Of a DNA stretch of 54,788 nt, positions 33,516 through 43,944 are shown piece by piece. The stretch spans positions 1 through 54,788 of the forward strand of contig SLBA01000018.1 in assembly GCA_007126575.1 (NCBI GenBank), written 5' to 3'. The notes under the pieces were generated by a model. It was not told the origin of the DNA and made no database searches. It worked only from the letters and a program-made list of their open reading frames with translations. Numbering within the stretch: position 1 is the stretch's first letter; each line of letters begins with the position of its first letter. The stretch comes from Gemmatimonadota bacterium (GTDB lineage: Bacteria > Gemmatimonadota > Gemmatimonadetes > Longimicrobiales > Gaopeijiaceae). The translations under genes were made by a program, and so were the position numbers.

Positions 33516-34936
33516 TTCGTCTGGATCCCCCGGGGGCCGTGCGCTGGATCGCGCGGACCCTCGAGGAGGCCGGGTACGAGACCTGGGCGGTGGGAGGGGC
33601 GGTGCGAGACGCGCTGCTCGACCGCGCGTCGAGCGACTGGGACCTTGCGACCCGGGCGAGGCCGGAGGTGATGCGGCGCCTCTTTCGCCGCACCGTGCCG
33701 ATCGGGGTGGACCACGGGACCGTCGGGATCCTCGACCGGCAGGGCTCGATGTACGAGGTCACCACCTTCCGCAAGGACGTGGAGACCACGGGGCGCCATG
33801 CAGTCGTCTCCTTCGCCGACACCCTCGAAGAGGATCTGGCGCGGCGAGACTTCACGATCAACGCGGTGGCCTGGCACCCGCTCGAAGCACGGCTCTTCGA
33901 CCCGTTCGAGGGAGCTTCGGATCTGGATCGACGGGTTCTGCGCACGGTCGGGACGCCCGGAGACCGGTTCGCCGAAGACTACCTTCGGGTTCTGCGGGCC
34001 CTGCGGTTCGCCGGACGCTTTCGGCTCACGGTCGACCCGGAGAGCTGGAGCGCGCTCTGCGCGGCGGTGCCGAAGATGGGGCGGCTCTCGGCCGAGCGAG
34101 TGCGCGAGGAGCTCGAGAAGGTGCTCTCGGGTTCGGAGCCCCCGTCGGCGGCGCTCGGCCTCTACGCGGGCTCCGGCGCCCTGGCCTTCCTCTATCCCGA
34201 GGTGGATCGGCTCGTCGGGACCGGTGGGGTGTCGGGCCGGGGGGAGGCCCCCGTTCGCATCGGTCCCCCACCGGAAGGCGCCGCGGCGGCCGAGCGCTGG
34301 GGGGCGACGCTCCGGGCGGTGGACCTGCTCGCGGGGAGTCCCTGGGAGTTGCGGATGGCGGCGCTCCTGCACGCGGTGGGGGTGCCCGCCGCCGGTGCGG
34401 TTGATCCCGATCCCGCACCGCCCGACACGTCGGAGGGGGAGCGAGCCACTCTGCGGGCGCTCGCGATCATGACCCGGCTGCGGGCCTCGAATGCCCGGAT
34501 CGGCCGGGTGGCCGCCTGGGTGGGAGGATGCGCCGACCCTCCGGCGCCCGAGGGTGGCCCGGCCGCGCGGCGCCGGTGGCTGGCCCGGGTCGGCAGGGAG
34601 GACGCACCCGGGGCCCTGCGGCTCTGGGCGGCCCTCCACAGGGCCTACCGGATGAGCGGGCCCTCGGTCCCACCCGGGTCGGGCGATGTGGATCGTGCCG
34701 CCACCTTCCTGCACGGGCTCCGCGGGGAACTCCGCTCAGGGACCCCGCTGAGTGAGAAGGAGCTCGCGATCAGCGGTCGCGACCTCATCCGGATGGGGTA
34801 TCGCCCCGGTCCGGAGTTCGGGGTCGTATTTCGGCGGCTCCTCGATGCGGTGATCGAGGACCCGGAGCGAAACGACCCGGACCGGCTGATCGAGGATGCC
34901 CGTCGCATGCTCGAAGAGATGGGAGGGGAGCCGTGA
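33512..34936 (+). CDS. CCA tRNA nucleotidyltransferase / poly(A) polymerase family protein
   Basis: A class II nucleotidyltransferase, 474 aa. The active site is in [13 protein letters not shown] and [13 protein letters not shown] (the DxD pair), followed by [23 protein letters not shown] (RRDFTINA motif), [14 protein letters not shown] and [16 protein letters not shown]. The C-terminal half is less conserved and has no HD phosphohydrolase motif. The likely role is adding or repairing the 3' CCA of tRNAs. ATG start overlaps the SDR stop by four bases, and its stop overlaps rarA. Confidence 0.9.
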   Translation: MIRLDPPGAVRWIARTLEEAGYETWAVGGAVRDALLDRASSDWDLATRARPEVMRRLFRRTVPIGVDHGTVGILDRQGSMYEVTTFRKDVETTGRHAVVSFADTLEEDLARRDFTINAVAWHPLEARLFDPFEGASDLDRRVLRTVGTPGDRFAEDYLRVLRALRFAGRFRLTVDPESWSALCAAVPKMGRLSAERVREELEKVLSGSEPPSAALGLYAGSGALAFLYPEVDRLVGTGGVSGRGEAPVRIGPPPEGAAAAERWGATLRAVDLLAGSPWELRMAALLHAVGVPAAGAVDPDPAPPDTSEGERATLRALAIMTRLRASNARIGRVAAWVGGCADPPAPEGGPAARRRWLARVGREDAPGALRLWAALHRAYRMSGPSVPPGSGDVDRAATFLHGLRGELRSGTPLSEKELAISGRDLIRMGYRPGPEFGVVFRRLLDAVIEDPERNDPDRLIEDARRMLEEMGGEP

Positions 34937-36330
34937 GCGAAACACCCGATCTGTTCGGCGAGCGGTCGCCCGCCCCGGGTGGGGCGGGGGACGGGTCGGA
35001 CTCCACCGAGGCGGATTCGACAGCGCCCCTCGCAGCCCGGATGAGACCGCGAACTCTGGACGAGGTCCGGGGCCAGGAGAAGCTCCTGGGAGAAGGCCGG
35101 CCGCTTCGACGCATGCTCGAGGGCGGTGAGCTGCAGAGTTGCATCCTGTGGGGTCCTCCGGGGAGCGGAAAGACCACCCTCGCTCGGCTTCTGGCCCGCC
35201 GCGCCGACGCCCACTTCGTGGCCTTCTCGGCCGTGACCGAGGGGGTGGCCAGGGTACGCGAAATCATCGCCGAGGCCCGGGTGCGCAGGCGAGCCTCGGA
35301 TCGGGCGACGATCCTGTTCTGCGACGAGATCCACCGGTTCAACCGTGCGCAGCAGGACGCATTCCTGCCCCATGTCGAGGAGGGGGTCGTGGTCCTGATC
35401 GGGGCGACGACCGAGAATCCCTCCTTCGAGGTGAATCGCCCCCTTCTCTCGCGGGCTCCGGTGTTCATCCTCGAGCCCCTCGACCCGCCGGCGCTCCGCG
35501 AGATCCTCGAAGATGCGGTCGCCGACTCGGAGCGGGGGCTGGGATCGCTCGGTGTCGAGGCCGACGCGGAGGCGCTGGACTTCCTTGCGCACGCGGCCGA
35601 TGGCGACGCCCGGCGGGGGCTGGGAGCCGTCGAGGTGGCGGCGCGGATTGCGAGCGAAGCGCCCGAGCGGCGACTCACCCTCGAGATCGCGAAAGAGGCG
35701 CTCCAGCACCGCTTCGCGATCTATGACAAGTCCGGAGAGGAGCACTTCAACCTCATCTCGGCTCTCCACAAGAGCGTGCGGGGGAGCCACCCCGACGCCG
35801 CCCTCTACTGGCTCGCCCGCATGATCGAGGGGGGCGAGGACCCCATGTACATCGCCCGACGCCTGATCCGAATGGCGACCGAGGACATCGGACTCGCAGA
35901 CCCGCAGGCCCTCCCCATGGCGGTCTCGGCCTGGCAGTCGCTCCACTTTCTGGGGCAGCCCGAGGGCGAGCTCTCGCTGGCCGAGGTGGTCGTCTACCTG
36001 GCGACGGCGCCCAAGTCCAACCGCGTATATCGCGCCTGGAAGGAGGCGCGCGGAGCCGCCCGCGAGAGCCGCTCGGCCCCCGTCCCGATGAACCTCCGGA
36101 ATGCGCCGACCGACGCGATGGCCGAGTGGGGGTACGGCGAGGGGTACCAGTACGACCCGGATCTGCCCGACGGTATCTCGAAGCAGAGCTTCCTTCCGGA
36201 GGGGATCGGGGAGCCCCCCTTCTATCACCCCGGGCCCTTCGGTTTCGAGCGAGAGATCCGCAAGCGGCTGGACTGGTGGGAGGAACGCCGTCGCGCGGGC
36301 GATCAAAACGAATCCGAGGCGTCGGGGTAG
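34933..36330 (+). CDS. rarA: Replication-associated recombination protein RarA (MgsA)
   Basis: An AAA+ ATPase that acts at stalled replication forks. Walker [11 protein letters not shown] is at 73-82, Walker [20 protein letters not shown] near 134, sensor 1 [13 protein letters not shown] near 156, and the RarA C-terminal domain is seen in [39 protein letters not shown] and [14 protein letters not shown]. Length 465 aa is usual; the first 35 residues are a low-complexity leader. GTG start overlaps the previous stop. Confidence 0.95.
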   Translation: MSETPDLFGERSPAPGGAGDGSDSTEADSTAPLAARMRPRTLDEVRGQEKLLGEGRPLRRMLEGGELQSCILWGPPGSGKTTLARLLARRADAHFVAFSAVTEGVARVREIIAEARVRRRASDRATILFCDEIHRFNRAQQDAFLPHVEEGVVVLIGATTENPSFEVNRPLLSRAPVFILEPLDPPALREILEDAVADSERGLGSLGVEADAEALDFLAHAADGDARRGLGAVEVAARIASEAPERRLTLEIAKEALQHRFAIYDKSGEEHFNLISALHKSVRGSHPDAALYWLARMIEGGEDPMYIARRLIRMATEDIGLADPQALPMAVSAWQSLHFLGQPEGELSLAEVVVYLATAPKSNRVYRAWKEARGAARESRSAPVPMNLRNAPTDAMAEWGYGEGYQYDPDLPDGISKQSFLPEGIGEPPFYHPGPFGFEREIRKRLDWWEERRRAGDQNESEASG

Positions 36331-36337
36331 CAGACGC

Positions 36338-36811
36338 ATGAGCCGACTTCGATCGTTGTTGAGCCTGGGCCCGCTGGCCCTTCTGCTGGTCCTGCCCGGA
36401 TGCGCGCTCTTCTATCAGTCGCCCGAGGTGCGGATCACCGACATGCGGGTCGTGGGGCTGGGGCTGACGTCCGGGACCGCCGAGATCGATGTCGAGGTCG
36501 ACAACCCGAATCGATTCGCGATCGAGGTGCGGGGACTCGAATATCTGCTCGAAGTGTCGGACGGGGCCGCCCGGGCGCGCTGGGACACGCTCGCGACGGG
36601 CTTCAGCGCCGATACCGTGAGGATCGCTCGTCGCTCGACCGATCAGGTCACCCTGCAGATCCCCTTCCGCTACCAGGCGCTGGGCGTCGCCTTCCGCTCC
36701 TGGCTCGAGGGAGGACAGATCCCCTACCGGATCGAAGGAGAAGTCCGCGCCCGCGGTCCGGGGGGCCAGAGAGACCTCCCATTCCGAAGTCAGGGCCAGT
36801 TTTCGCCCTGA
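36338..36811 (+). CDS. LEA14/WHy-like lipoprotein
   Basis: A 157-aa secreted protein. The N-terminal hydrophobic stretch ends in a lipobox LPGC near residue 22, so it is probably a lipoprotein. The rest fits the LEA type 2 (WHy) fold: VRITDMRVVGLGLTSGTAEI, DVEVDNPNRFAIEVRGLEYL and VTLQIPFRYQALG are typical, with the asparagine-proline pair near residue 63. Such proteins often sit in the envelope and may bind hydrophobic or other ligands, but its role here is not known. It begins 7 bp after the rarA stop. Confidence 0.8.
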   Translation: MSRLRSLLSLGPLALLLVLPGCALFYQSPEVRITDMRVVGLGLTSGTAEIDVEVDNPNRFAIEVRGLEYLLEVSDGAARARWDTLATGFSADTVRIARRSTDQVTLQIPFRYQALGVAFRSWLEGGQIPYRIEGEVRARGPGGQRDLPFRSQGQFSP

Positions 36812-36874
36812 CCCACTCGACTTCAGACCGGAACTTCACCGATTCCTACTCAGCTTCTCGACAATCGTACTCCC

Positions 36875-38140
36875 GTGGAGCGCGCCGTTCTGGTCGGGGC
36901 GCCCCTGAAGTCCGTGGACCCCCGCGAGGTGCAGGAGCACATGGACGAGCTCGTGCGCCTCACCGATACGGCCGGCGGTAAGGTGGTGGGATCGCTCGTG
37001 CAGCGCCTCGACGCGCCCAATCCGCACTCCTTCATCGGGAGCGGGAAGGTCAAGGAGCTGCGCGAGATGGTCGAGGAGAAGGAGGCGGATCTCGTCATCT
37101 TCGACGAGGACCTCAAGCCGGACCAGGCAAAGAACCTGGAGCGCGCGCTCGACGTGCGGATCATGGACCGCTCCGAGCTGATCCTGGACATCTTCGCCTC
37201 ACGGGCACGCACCCGCGAGGCGAAGCTCCAGGTGGAGCTGGCGCAGCTCGAATACCTCCTTCCCCGACTCCAGCGGATGTGGACCCACCTCTCCCGGATC
37301 CGGGGCGGGATCGGGCTGCGGGGCCCCGGAGAGACGCAGCTCGAAACGGACCGTCGCCTGATCGGGCAGCGGATCGCCGACCTCAAGCGCAAGCTACGGG
37401 ACGTGGCCGAGGCCAGGGCGACCCGTCGCAAGCGGCGCCAGGGAGAATTTCGGGTCTCGCTCGTCGGCTACACGAACGCGGGGAAGTCATCGATCCTGCG
37501 TGCCCTGTCCGGCTCCGACATCTTCGTCGAGGACCGACTGTTCGCCACGCTGGATTCCGCGACGCGGCAGATCGAGGTGGGGCAGGGCTACCAGGTCCTT
37601 CTCACCGATACCGTCGGCTTCATCCGGAAGCTGCCCCACCACCTGGTGGCCTCCTTTCGCTCCACCCTTGAAGAGGCGCGCGAGGCCGACCTCCTCCTGC
37701 ACGTGATCGACTTGGCGCATCCGGAATGGGAGGAGCAGATGCGGGTCGTCGAGGGGGTCCTCGAGGAGCTGGATCTCGACGGTGCCCCACAGCTGCTCAC
37801 CTTCAACAAGGTCGATCGGCTGCCGCACGCGGAAGAGGAGGCGCTGCGGGACCGGATCCGCACCTTCGACCAGCGGCCGGCGGTCTTTGTCTCCGCGGTC
37901 GAGGAAGGCGGACTGCAGCCCCTGCTCGACGCCCTTCTGGCCCGGGCCAGAGCCCGCTTCCCGCGGGTGAACGTCGAGTTGCCGGCTGCCGAAGGGGAGT
38001 GGCTGGCCACTCTCCATCGCGAGGGCGAGGTGATCGAGGTCACCCCGAACGGACAGCGGATCTCGGTTCGGGCGCGGGTTCCTCACGATCTTCTGGGCCG
38101 GCTCCGACAGGTCGGCGAGATCGAACTTACGGAGCTCTGA
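36875..38140 (+). CDS. hflX: GTPase HflX
   Basis: A ribosome-associated GTPase that can split ribosomes under stress. The N-terminal HflX domain has the sequence NPHSFIGSGKVKELREMV and RTREAKLQVELAQLEYLLPR, then GGIGLRGPGETQLETDRRL. The G domain starts near residue 195: G1 GYTNAGKSS, G3 DTVGFIRKLPH, G4 FNKVD. Length 421 aa. It starts with GTG, 63 bp after the previous gene, without a strong ribosome site. Confidence 0.95.
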   Translation: MERAVLVGAPLKSVDPREVQEHMDELVRLTDTAGGKVVGSLVQRLDAPNPHSFIGSGKVKELREMVEEKEADLVIFDEDLKPDQAKNLERALDVRIMDRSELILDIFASRARTREAKLQVELAQLEYLLPRLQRMWTHLSRIRGGIGLRGPGETQLETDRRLIGQRIADLKRKLRDVAEARATRRKRRQGEFRVSLVGYTNAGKSSILRALSGSDIFVEDRLFATLDSATRQIEVGQGYQVLLTDTVGFIRKLPHHLVASFRSTLEEAREADLLLHVIDLAHPEWEEQMRVVEGVLEELDLDGAPQLLTFNKVDRLPHAEEEALRDRIRTFDQRPAVFVSAVEEGGLQPLLDALLARARARFPRVNVELPAAEGEWLATLHREGEVIEVTPNGQRISVRARVPHDLLGRLRQVGEIELTEL

Positions 38141-38191
38141 ACCCTTCTATCGACCGCGCCCTGTTTCTCCTCTGACTTTCCGGGGTTGGCC

Positions 38192-39055
38192 ATGGAACGA
38201 CTGGTGATCGTGGGACCCGGGCGCATCGGGCTCTCGTTGGGTCAGGCGCTCATCGATGCCGATGGGGTGGCTGGAATCCTCTATCAGGGCCGGCACCCCC
38301 ATCCGCCGGACCATCCCATCTTCGCGGATCCGCGCGTGGAGTATCGCTACGGGGTGGATCGGCCGGGTGAGGGGACCACCGCGCTCCTGTTGACGGTGCC
38401 GGACCACGTCCTCGAGGCGATGTCCGAGCTGCTCTCGGCACGCGGGGGACCTCCTCCGGGGACGCCCGCCCTTCACTGCTCGGGGGCGCTGGGCGCCGAA
38501 CCCCTCGGGGCGCTGCACCGGGTCGGGTATCGAGTCGGGACCCTTCATCCCCTGCAGGCCGTCGCGAACCCCGCCACGGGAGCCCGCCGCCTGCTCGGGG
38601 CGTCCTTCGCCGTCTCCGGGGAGCGCGAGGCCCTCGCGGCCAGCCGCAGGATCGTCGCCTCACTCGGGGGCGAGGCCCTGACGGTTCCCACGCAGCAGCG
38701 TCCTCGGTATCATGCAGCCGCCGTGCTCGCATCGAATTACGTCGTGGTGCTCCTGCGTGCCGCCACCCGGCTCCTGGTCAGCACGGGCACGAGCGAGGAC
38801 GAGGCCGAGCGGGCGGTGATCGCGCTTGCCCGTGGGACCCTCGAGAACAGCGCGGAGCTCGGGCTGGACCAGGCGCTCACGGGCCCGGTCCTGCGGGGGG
38901 ACGTGGATGTGGTGGACCTTCACATGCGCTCCCTCCCGGAGCGGGAGCGCAGGCTCTACGTTGCGCTGGGGCGTGAAGTGCTCGATGAAGTCTCCGACGA
39001 CCTTTCCCCCGATGTGCTGGGGGCACTCAACCTACTCATGGAACGATACTCGTGA
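38192..39055 (+). CDS. Rossmann-like and DUF2520 domain protein
   Basis: A 287-aa protein. N-terminal Rossmann fold: [20 protein letters not shown] contains the GxGxxG loop (GPGRIG), then a stretch like [20 protein letters not shown]. Middle and C-terminal part: [33 protein letters not shown] and [18 protein letters not shown], which match DUF2520 (6-phosphogluconate dehydrogenase C-terminal-like fold). It is related to ketopantoate-reductase-like NAD(P) oxidoreductases; substrate unknown. The ATG at 38192 is preferred; a TTG two codons earlier is also in frame. The stop overlaps pdxJ by four bases. Confidence 0.85.
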   Translation: MERLVIVGPGRIGLSLGQALIDADGVAGILYQGRHPHPPDHPIFADPRVEYRYGVDRPGEGTTALLLTVPDHVLEAMSELLSARGGPPPGTPALHCSGALGAEPLGALHRVGYRVGTLHPLQAVANPATGARRLLGASFAVSGEREALAASRRIVASLGGEALTVPTQQRPRYHAAAVLASNYVVVLLRAATRLLVSTGTSEDEAERAVIALARGTLENSAELGLDQALTGPVLRGDVDVVDLHMRSLPERERRLYVALGREVLDEVSDDLSPDVLGALNLLMERYS

Positions 39056-39819
39056 GGCTCTACGTAAACATCGATCATGTGGCCACCGTCCGCGAGGCCC
39101 GAAAGACCGACGAGCCGGACCCGGTCCGCGCAGCCGTACTCGCGGAGCTGGGAGGCGCGGAGGGAATCACCGTCCACCTGCGGGAAGATCGGCGACACGT
39201 GAACGACCGTGACGTCCGGCTCCTCATGGAGACGGTGCGCACCGGGGTGAACCTGGAGCTTTCGACTGACCCGGCGATGGTGGCGAAGGGGCTGGAGCTC
39301 GCTCCGTTCCAGGTCACCCTCGTCCCGGAGCGCCGAGATGAGATCACGACCGAAGGGGGGCTCGCCCTGACCGACCCCGGGGTGCGGAGCCGCGTGGAGC
39401 GTGGCGTGGGCGAGCTTCAGGCGCAGGAGATACGGGTGTCGCTCTTCATCGATCCCGCGGCCGGGGCACTCGACGTGGCCGCCGGGCTCGGAGTCGAGGC
39501 GATCGAGCTCCACACCGGAGAGTACGCGAACGCCGGTCGGGCCTCGAAGGCACATGAGCTGGAGCGCCTCGTTGTGGCGGCGGATCACGGGGAGTCGCTG
39601 GGGCTGGCCGTGCACGCCGGTCACGGGCTCACCTACGAGAACGTGATTCCGGTGGCGGCGATTCCTTCGATCGAGGAGGTCAACATCGGGCACTCCATCA
39701 TGTCGCGGGCGATCCTGGTCGGAATGGAGAGAGCCGTCCGCGAGATGAGGGATCTCGTGCTGCAGGCACCCGAGCGAGTCCGCGAACCGGGAATCTGGGT
39801 TCCACCGCAGGGCTTCTGA
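39052..39819 (+). CDS. pdxJ: Pyridoxine 5'-phosphate synthase
   Basis: Last ring-closing step of the deoxyxylulose-dependent vitamin B6 pathway. It is a TIM-barrel protein of 255 aa. Typical stretches are [76 protein letters not shown] and [12 protein letters not shown]. The start codon is GTG. It overlaps the previous stop by four bases and the next ATG overlaps its stop by one base (TGATG). Confidence 0.96.
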   Translation: MRLYVNIDHVATVREARKTDEPDPVRAAVLAELGGAEGITVHLREDRRHVNDRDVRLLMETVRTGVNLELSTDPAMVAKGLELAPFQVTLVPERRDEITTEGGLALTDPGVRSRVERGVGELQAQEIRVSLFIDPAAGALDVAAGLGVEAIELHTGEYANAGRASKAHELERLVVAADHGESLGLAVHAGHGLTYENVIPVAAIPSIEEVNIGHSIMSRAILVGMERAVREMRDLVLQAPERVREPGIWVPPQGF

Positions 39820-40853
39820 TGAAGTGGGACTGGAAGGCGGTCCTCGGGATCGTGATCAGTGCGCTGCTCATCTGGTGGGTCCTCAGCGACGTCGACATTG
39901 CCGAAGTCTGGAGCGAGGTCCGCCACGCGCACTGGGGGTACCTGATCGCCGCGGTGGCGGTCGCGACCTCCGGATTCCTGGTCCGTGCCCTGCGCTGGAA
40001 GCTCCTGCTCCATCCGCTCAAGGCCGATACGGGCCTCTCCAACCGCTTCGCCGCCGTCAACATCGGCTTCGCCGCGAACAACCTGCTTCCCGCCCGGGTC
40101 GGAGAGTTCGCCCGGGCCTGGTCGATCTCGAAGCTGGAACCGGTGCCGGTCACCGGTGCCCTCGGGTCTCTGGTCGTGGAGCGATTCCTCGATGCGGTCG
40201 CGGTCTTCTCGCTGCTGGCCATCGCGGTCCTCCACCCTTCCTTTCCGGTGGCCGCCACCGTGGCGGGGCGGCCGATCGGGTCCTTCTTCCTGGTCCTCGT
40301 GGCGGGGCTGGGGGTGCTCCTCGCGGCGATCCTCGTCCTGCTCCTGCTGCCGCGGCTTTTCCTGCGGATCGCCCGGCTCTTCTCCCGACTGCTCCCGGAC
40401 CGGGCGGCCGTCCTCCTGATGGAAGGGCTCGAGAGCTTCCTGGCCGGTCTGGTGGCGCTGAGGCATCCGCGCCTGTTGATCGGGGCGCTGCTGTGGTCCT
40501 TCGGCTTCTGGGCGTGGAATGCGGTCTCGTTCTGGCTGGCCTTCCTGGCCTTCGGGATCGACCAGGGCTACGTCACCGCGCTCTTCGTCCAGGGGATCAT
40601 CGCGCTGGGCGTGGCCGTCCCCTCCGCCCCCGGCTTCTTCGGGACCTTTCACGCTGCGGCGGTGGTGGGGCTGGCCGAGGTGTACGGCGTGGGCGAGAGT
40701 CGGACGCTGGCCTTCGCCTTCGGATACCACCTGGGGGGCTTCATACCCGTAACGGCGATGGGGCTCTGGTACGCCGGGCGGATGGGGCTCTCGATGCGGG
40801 AGCTGGGGCATGCCGAGGAGGCCGTCGAGGCCGAAGCCGGAGACACCACATGA
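39819..40853 (+). CDS. Lysylphosphatidylglycerol synthase TM-domain/flippase-like protein
   Basis: A 344-aa membrane protein with about eight helices, of the UPF0104/YbhN family. The family features LPARVGEFARAWSISKLEPV and VSVERF-like region (GSLVVERFLDAVAVFSLLAI) are near residues 87-135, and FFGTFHAAAVVGLAEVYGV is near 271. The C-terminal part keeps a short basic loop. The synthetase domain of MprF is absent, so it is probably a lipid flippase or transporter, not the aminoacyl-lipid synthase. It overlaps pdxJ and, at its end, ispE. Confidence 0.85.
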   Translation: MKWDWKAVLGIVISALLIWWVLSDVDIAEVWSEVRHAHWGYLIAAVAVATSGFLVRALRWKLLLHPLKADTGLSNRFAAVNIGFAANNLLPARVGEFARAWSISKLEPVPVTGALGSLVVERFLDAVAVFSLLAIAVLHPSFPVAATVAGRPIGSFFLVLVAGLGVLLAAILVLLLLPRLFLRIARLFSRLLPDRAAVLLMEGLESFLAGLVALRHPRLLIGALLWSFGFWAWNAVSFWLAFLAFGIDQGYVTALFVQGIIALGVAVPSAPGFFGTFHAAAVVGLAEVYGVGESRTLAFAFGYHLGGFIPVTAMGLWYAGRMGLSMRELGHAEEAVEAEAGDTT

Positions 40854-41842
40854 GAACTGATCTCGAGGGCCGGGGTCGGGCCCCCGTCTTGGGGCGCTGG
40901 TCTGGGCCCGCCCCGGCGAAGACCAACCTCTTCCTGCACGTGCTGGAGCGCGAGGCCTCGGGCTACCACTCGATCGAGAGCCTCTTCCAGGCCCTCGAGC
41001 TTTCAGACTCGCTGACGCTGGAGCTGAAGACCGTGAGGGCCGTGGATCGAGGTCCGGAGGGGTCGGACCGGATCGTGGTCCGGGGAACCCCCGTCCGGCT
41101 CCGGGTCGAGGGTGTGCCGCGAGGCGACCTGGGCGATCCCCGCGACAACCTGGTGGTGCGGGCGGTCGACGCCTTCCTCGGGCGACTCCCTGCGGATCAC
41201 GATGGGGGTGCGAAGGGAAGCGTCCTCGAGATCACCCTCGACAAGTCGATTCCACACGGTGCCGGTCTCGGGGGAGGATCGTCGGATGCCGCCACCACCC
41301 TTCGGGGCCTGAACGCCCTCCATGGCTCCCCCCTTTCTGACGAGGCGCTCCTCCAGGCCGGGAGCGCTCTGGGCTCCGACGTTCCGTTCTTCCTCTCGGG
41401 CTCCCCGCTCGCGCTCGGGTGGGGTCGCGGACAGCGGCTGCTTGCCCTGCCTCCCCTTCCGTCCCGGCCCGCGATCATCGCGATTCCCGGCTTCCGGATC
41501 TCGACTCCCGACGCCTACGGCGACCTCGCCGCGAGCCGCTCCGGGGCCAGCGTCTCGGGCCCGATCCCCCGCCGCCTGGATCCGGACCAGCTCTCGCGCT
41601 GGGATGCCGTCGAGGCGCTGGCGGCCAACGACTTTCACGAGCCCATCGAGGCCCGACACCCGCAGCTCGCTCGCCTGCGTGCCGGGCTCCGACGGGCGGG
41701 AGCCTCGATCGACCTCCTCTCCGGGAGTGGCTCGGCGGTCATCGGGATCTTCCCGAACGACGAGATCCGCGACCGTGCGCTCGGAGAGGCCTACGACGCC
41801 GAGCCTCTCCGCCTGATCCCCACCCGGACGCTGGGAGGGTAG
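40850..41842 (+). CDS. ispE: 4-(cytidine 5'-diphospho)-2-C-methyl-D-erythritol kinase
   Basis: A GHMP kinase of the methylerythritol phosphate isoprenoid pathway. PAKTNLFLHVLEREASGYHS near residue 22 is the N-terminal family motif, IPHGAGLGGGSSDAAT near 139 the ATP-binding glycine loop, GSDVPFFLSG near 176 and the C-terminal LSGSGSAVIGIF near 286. It is 330 aa and overlaps the flippase stop by four bases. After it the conserved neighbourhood is broken by accessory genes; in many bacteria tRNA-Gln or prs follows directly. Confidence 0.94.
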   Translation: MRTDLEGRGRAPVLGRWSGPAPAKTNLFLHVLEREASGYHSIESLFQALELSDSLTLELKTVRAVDRGPEGSDRIVVRGTPVRLRVEGVPRGDLGDPRDNLVVRAVDAFLGRLPADHDGGAKGSVLEITLDKSIPHGAGLGGGSSDAATTLRGLNALHGSPLSDEALLQAGSALGSDVPFFLSGSPLALGWGRGQRLLALPPLPSRPAIIAIPGFRISTPDAYGDLAASRSGASVSGPIPRRLDPDQLSRWDAVEALAANDFHEPIEARHPQLARLRAGLRRAGASIDLLSGSGSAVIGIFPNDEIRDRALGEAYDAEPLRLIPTRTLGG

Positions 41843-42041
41843 GCGCCCGCGGTCGCGAGGTCCCGGGGCTCCGCCGAGAAGGGGCGCTCCGATGATGCGA
41901 GGCCCATCCATGCATGTCGACGATGGGGTAGGTCAGGAGTGCGGCGCGGGGCGGAAGGTGCCTGCGGAGTGCAGGAGAGAACCATCTCTCGTGCCGGGAA
42001 TTTCGGCTGCCGGAGGTCAGCCTGTCAGCGTTGGGGACCCG

Positions 42042-43595
42042 TCACTCGGGCGCACCCGCGGGCGAGAGGCGCACGAGTCCGAATTCGCTTCCGAGGACGT
42101 ACAGGTGGGGACCGTGGGCCGCAACGTGCCTCAGCCGGTGGCTGATCTGGCGCTGGTGATCGGAGAACCCCCGGCGGTTCCCCCCTTCCGAGACGAAGAA
42201 GATCTCCTCCTCCCGGATCTCGCCGTCCGCGATACGGAACCGGCGCACGTGTTTTCCACGGAGCCCCGCCAGGAAGAGGTCCCCGTACCACGGACTGTCC
42301 GGATCCTGCACCACCGTCAGGCCGCTCGGTGCCATGGTGTAGAGATCGAAGCACTTCAGCGGCCGTGTCACCGCTGCCTCGGTGACCCCCGGGACATCCC
42401 AGGGAGTCCGTTCTCCGCAAGCGTAGACGGGCCAACCGTAGTTGCCTCCGGGGATGATGCGGTTCACCTCGTCCATCCGGTCGGGTCCATGCTCGGCCGC
42501 GTAGAGGACTCCGGTCTGCGGAAGCCACGCAAGGCCCTGGGGGTTTCGATGCCCTATGGAGAAGGCGTATGAACCCGGTATCGGGTTGTCGTCGGGTATG
42601 GTTCCATCCGTCTCGAACCGCAGGATCTTCCCCGCGAGGGAATGGGGATCCTGGGAGAGCTCTTCGACGTGGGCATCCCCCGTGGTGAGGTAGAGCTTCC
42701 CATCGGGACCCACGTCCAGCCTTCCTCCCGCGTGCATCGGAGAGCCCGGGATCGAGTCCAGGATCACTCGATCATATCGCAGGGAATCCCCCTCGAGGAC
42801 GAACCGGGCGACCCTCCCGAGGATCCGGCTGACCCAGGGATCGAGGTCGGAGAAAGCGGGGTCGGAATCGTCCAGGTCGAACCAGTAATGGAGGTAGACT
42901 GACCCGTTGGTCTCGAAGTCCGGATCCACGGCAACCCCCAGGAGGCCGGCTCCCCAACTCACCAGGGGCTCGAGCTGCAGGACTGGGCGATTCCGCTCCG
43001 GCTCGACCAGGACCACCCTTCCTCCCATCTCGGTCACGAGCAGCGAACCATCGGGCAGGAAGGCGATGTCCCACGGATCCTCCAGGTCCACATCCAGGTA
43101 TTCCACCGCAGGCGGTTCGGCGGTGAAGGGGCCCTGCACGAAGTTGGTCGGATCAGTCACGAAGGAGATTTCCTGGAGGCCGGCCCGAATCGGACGGCAC
43201 TCCATGGGGTTGCTCTGCCAACACTCGGGGGTGCCGTAGTAGTGCCGGATGAATCGATCGTAGCAACGGCCCTCTCCGGCCCGGCAGTCGAGGACCCGCT
43301 GGGGAGTCGGCTCCAGGACTACCGCGTAGAGGATGCTTCCTGCTGCCAGCACTCCTCCGATCGCAAGGGCCTTCGGGACCCCGGCCCGGCCCAGCATCCA
43401 GGCACCAACAAGGATCAGGCCGATCTCCATGGTCAGGACCGCGGTCCGGAACCCGGGCGACGCCAGCACTCCGTCCTGAGCGATCACGGCCTCCACGAGG
43501 CGAACGTCCACCAGGAGCCCGGTGCCTAGCAGAACGATTCCACCGGCCAGAAGCCACGCCCGCCTCCCATCGTCAATGAAAGTCTGATTCAGCAT
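42042..43595 (-). CDS. Membrane-anchored PQQ-type sugar dehydrogenase (glucose/sorbosone dehydrogenase family)
   Basis: A 517-aa protein. The first about 105 residues hold three hydrophobic helices (WLLAGGIVLLGTGLLV, VLTMEIGLILVGAWML, ALAIGGVLAAGSILYAVVL). A Cys-rich spacer (four Cys, VLDCRAGEGRCYDRF, PECWQS, MECRP) follows. The rest is a six-bladed propeller: PWDIAFLPDGSLLVTEMGG, LLGVAVDPDFETNGSVYLHY, GGRLDVGPDGKLYLTTGD, SIGHRNPQGLAWLP and EHGPDRMDEVNRIIPGGNY. That pattern is typical of soluble aldose sugar dehydrogenases that use PQQ, but the substrate and the cofactor are not proven. GGGGGA is just before the ATG. It is convergent with ispE. Confidence 0.82.
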   Translation of the reverse strand: MLNQTFIDDGRRAWLLAGGIVLLGTGLLVDVRLVEAVIAQDGVLASPGFRTAVLTMEIGLILVGAWMLGRAGVPKALAIGGVLAAGSILYAVVLEPTPQRVLDCRAGEGRCYDRFIRHYYGTPECWQSNPMECRPIRAGLQEISFVTDPTNFVQGPFTAEPPAVEYLDVDLEDPWDIAFLPDGSLLVTEMGGRVVLVEPERNRPVLQLEPLVSWGAGLLGVAVDPDFETNGSVYLHYWFDLDDSDPAFSDLDPWVSRILGRVARFVLEGDSLRYDRVILDSIPGSPMHAGGRLDVGPDGKLYLTTGDAHVEELSQDPHSLAGKILRFETDGTIPDDNPIPGSYAFSIGHRNPQGLAWLPQTGVLYAAEHGPDRMDEVNRIIPGGNYGWPVYACGERTPWDVPGVTEAAVTRPLKCFDLYTMAPSGLTVVQDPDSPWYGDLFLAGLRGKHVRRFRIADGEIREEEIFFVSEGGNRRGFSDHQRQISHRLRHVAAHGPHLYVLGSEFGLVRLSPAGAPE

Positions 43596-43944
43596 CGGTT
43601 TCCCCCGGTCGGGATTCAGGGATAGGCGATCCGAACGCCCAGCGTCGAAGGCAAGATATGTGGGGGAATCTCGACAGGGCAATCGAGGACGGGCCGGACC
43701 AGGCAGGGGGGACGGTCGCGGGCGAGTGAGCGTACGTCTCGACTTTCGGGTTCGACGGGCAGAGGGTATTGTGTCCTTCATCGTGCGATCGCCACCGATC
43801 ATGGATCACGAACCTGGACACGGCCGATCCCGTCGGGATGCCCTTCGTGGGCCGTGATGACACCCTGAGGACCGGCTAGGCGTTCGCCACAGACCTTCCA
43901 CCGATCCGGACGCGAGTCCCGATGGAAGCTACACCCTCCAGTCG
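43596..43944. other. 349-bp divergent intergenic region
   Basis: It holds the candidate promoter of the sugar dehydrogenase (43653-43682, minus strand). No complete gene is seen. The right end (from 43861) is an in-frame upstream extension of the broken lipocalin-like fragment without any start codon. Confidence 0.5.
43653..43682 (-). promoter_or_regulatory. Candidate promoter of the sugar dehydrogenase gene
   Basis: Minus strand: TTGCCC (43682-43677), 18 bases, TATCTT (43658-43653), about 58 bases before the ATG at 43595. Confidence 0.45.

Noticed and set aside
41843-42041. Possible gene or terminator in the 199-bp gap between ispE and the sugar dehydrogenase
   Set aside because: No start/ribosome-site pair with a sensible protein and no strong hairpin with T tract was seen.
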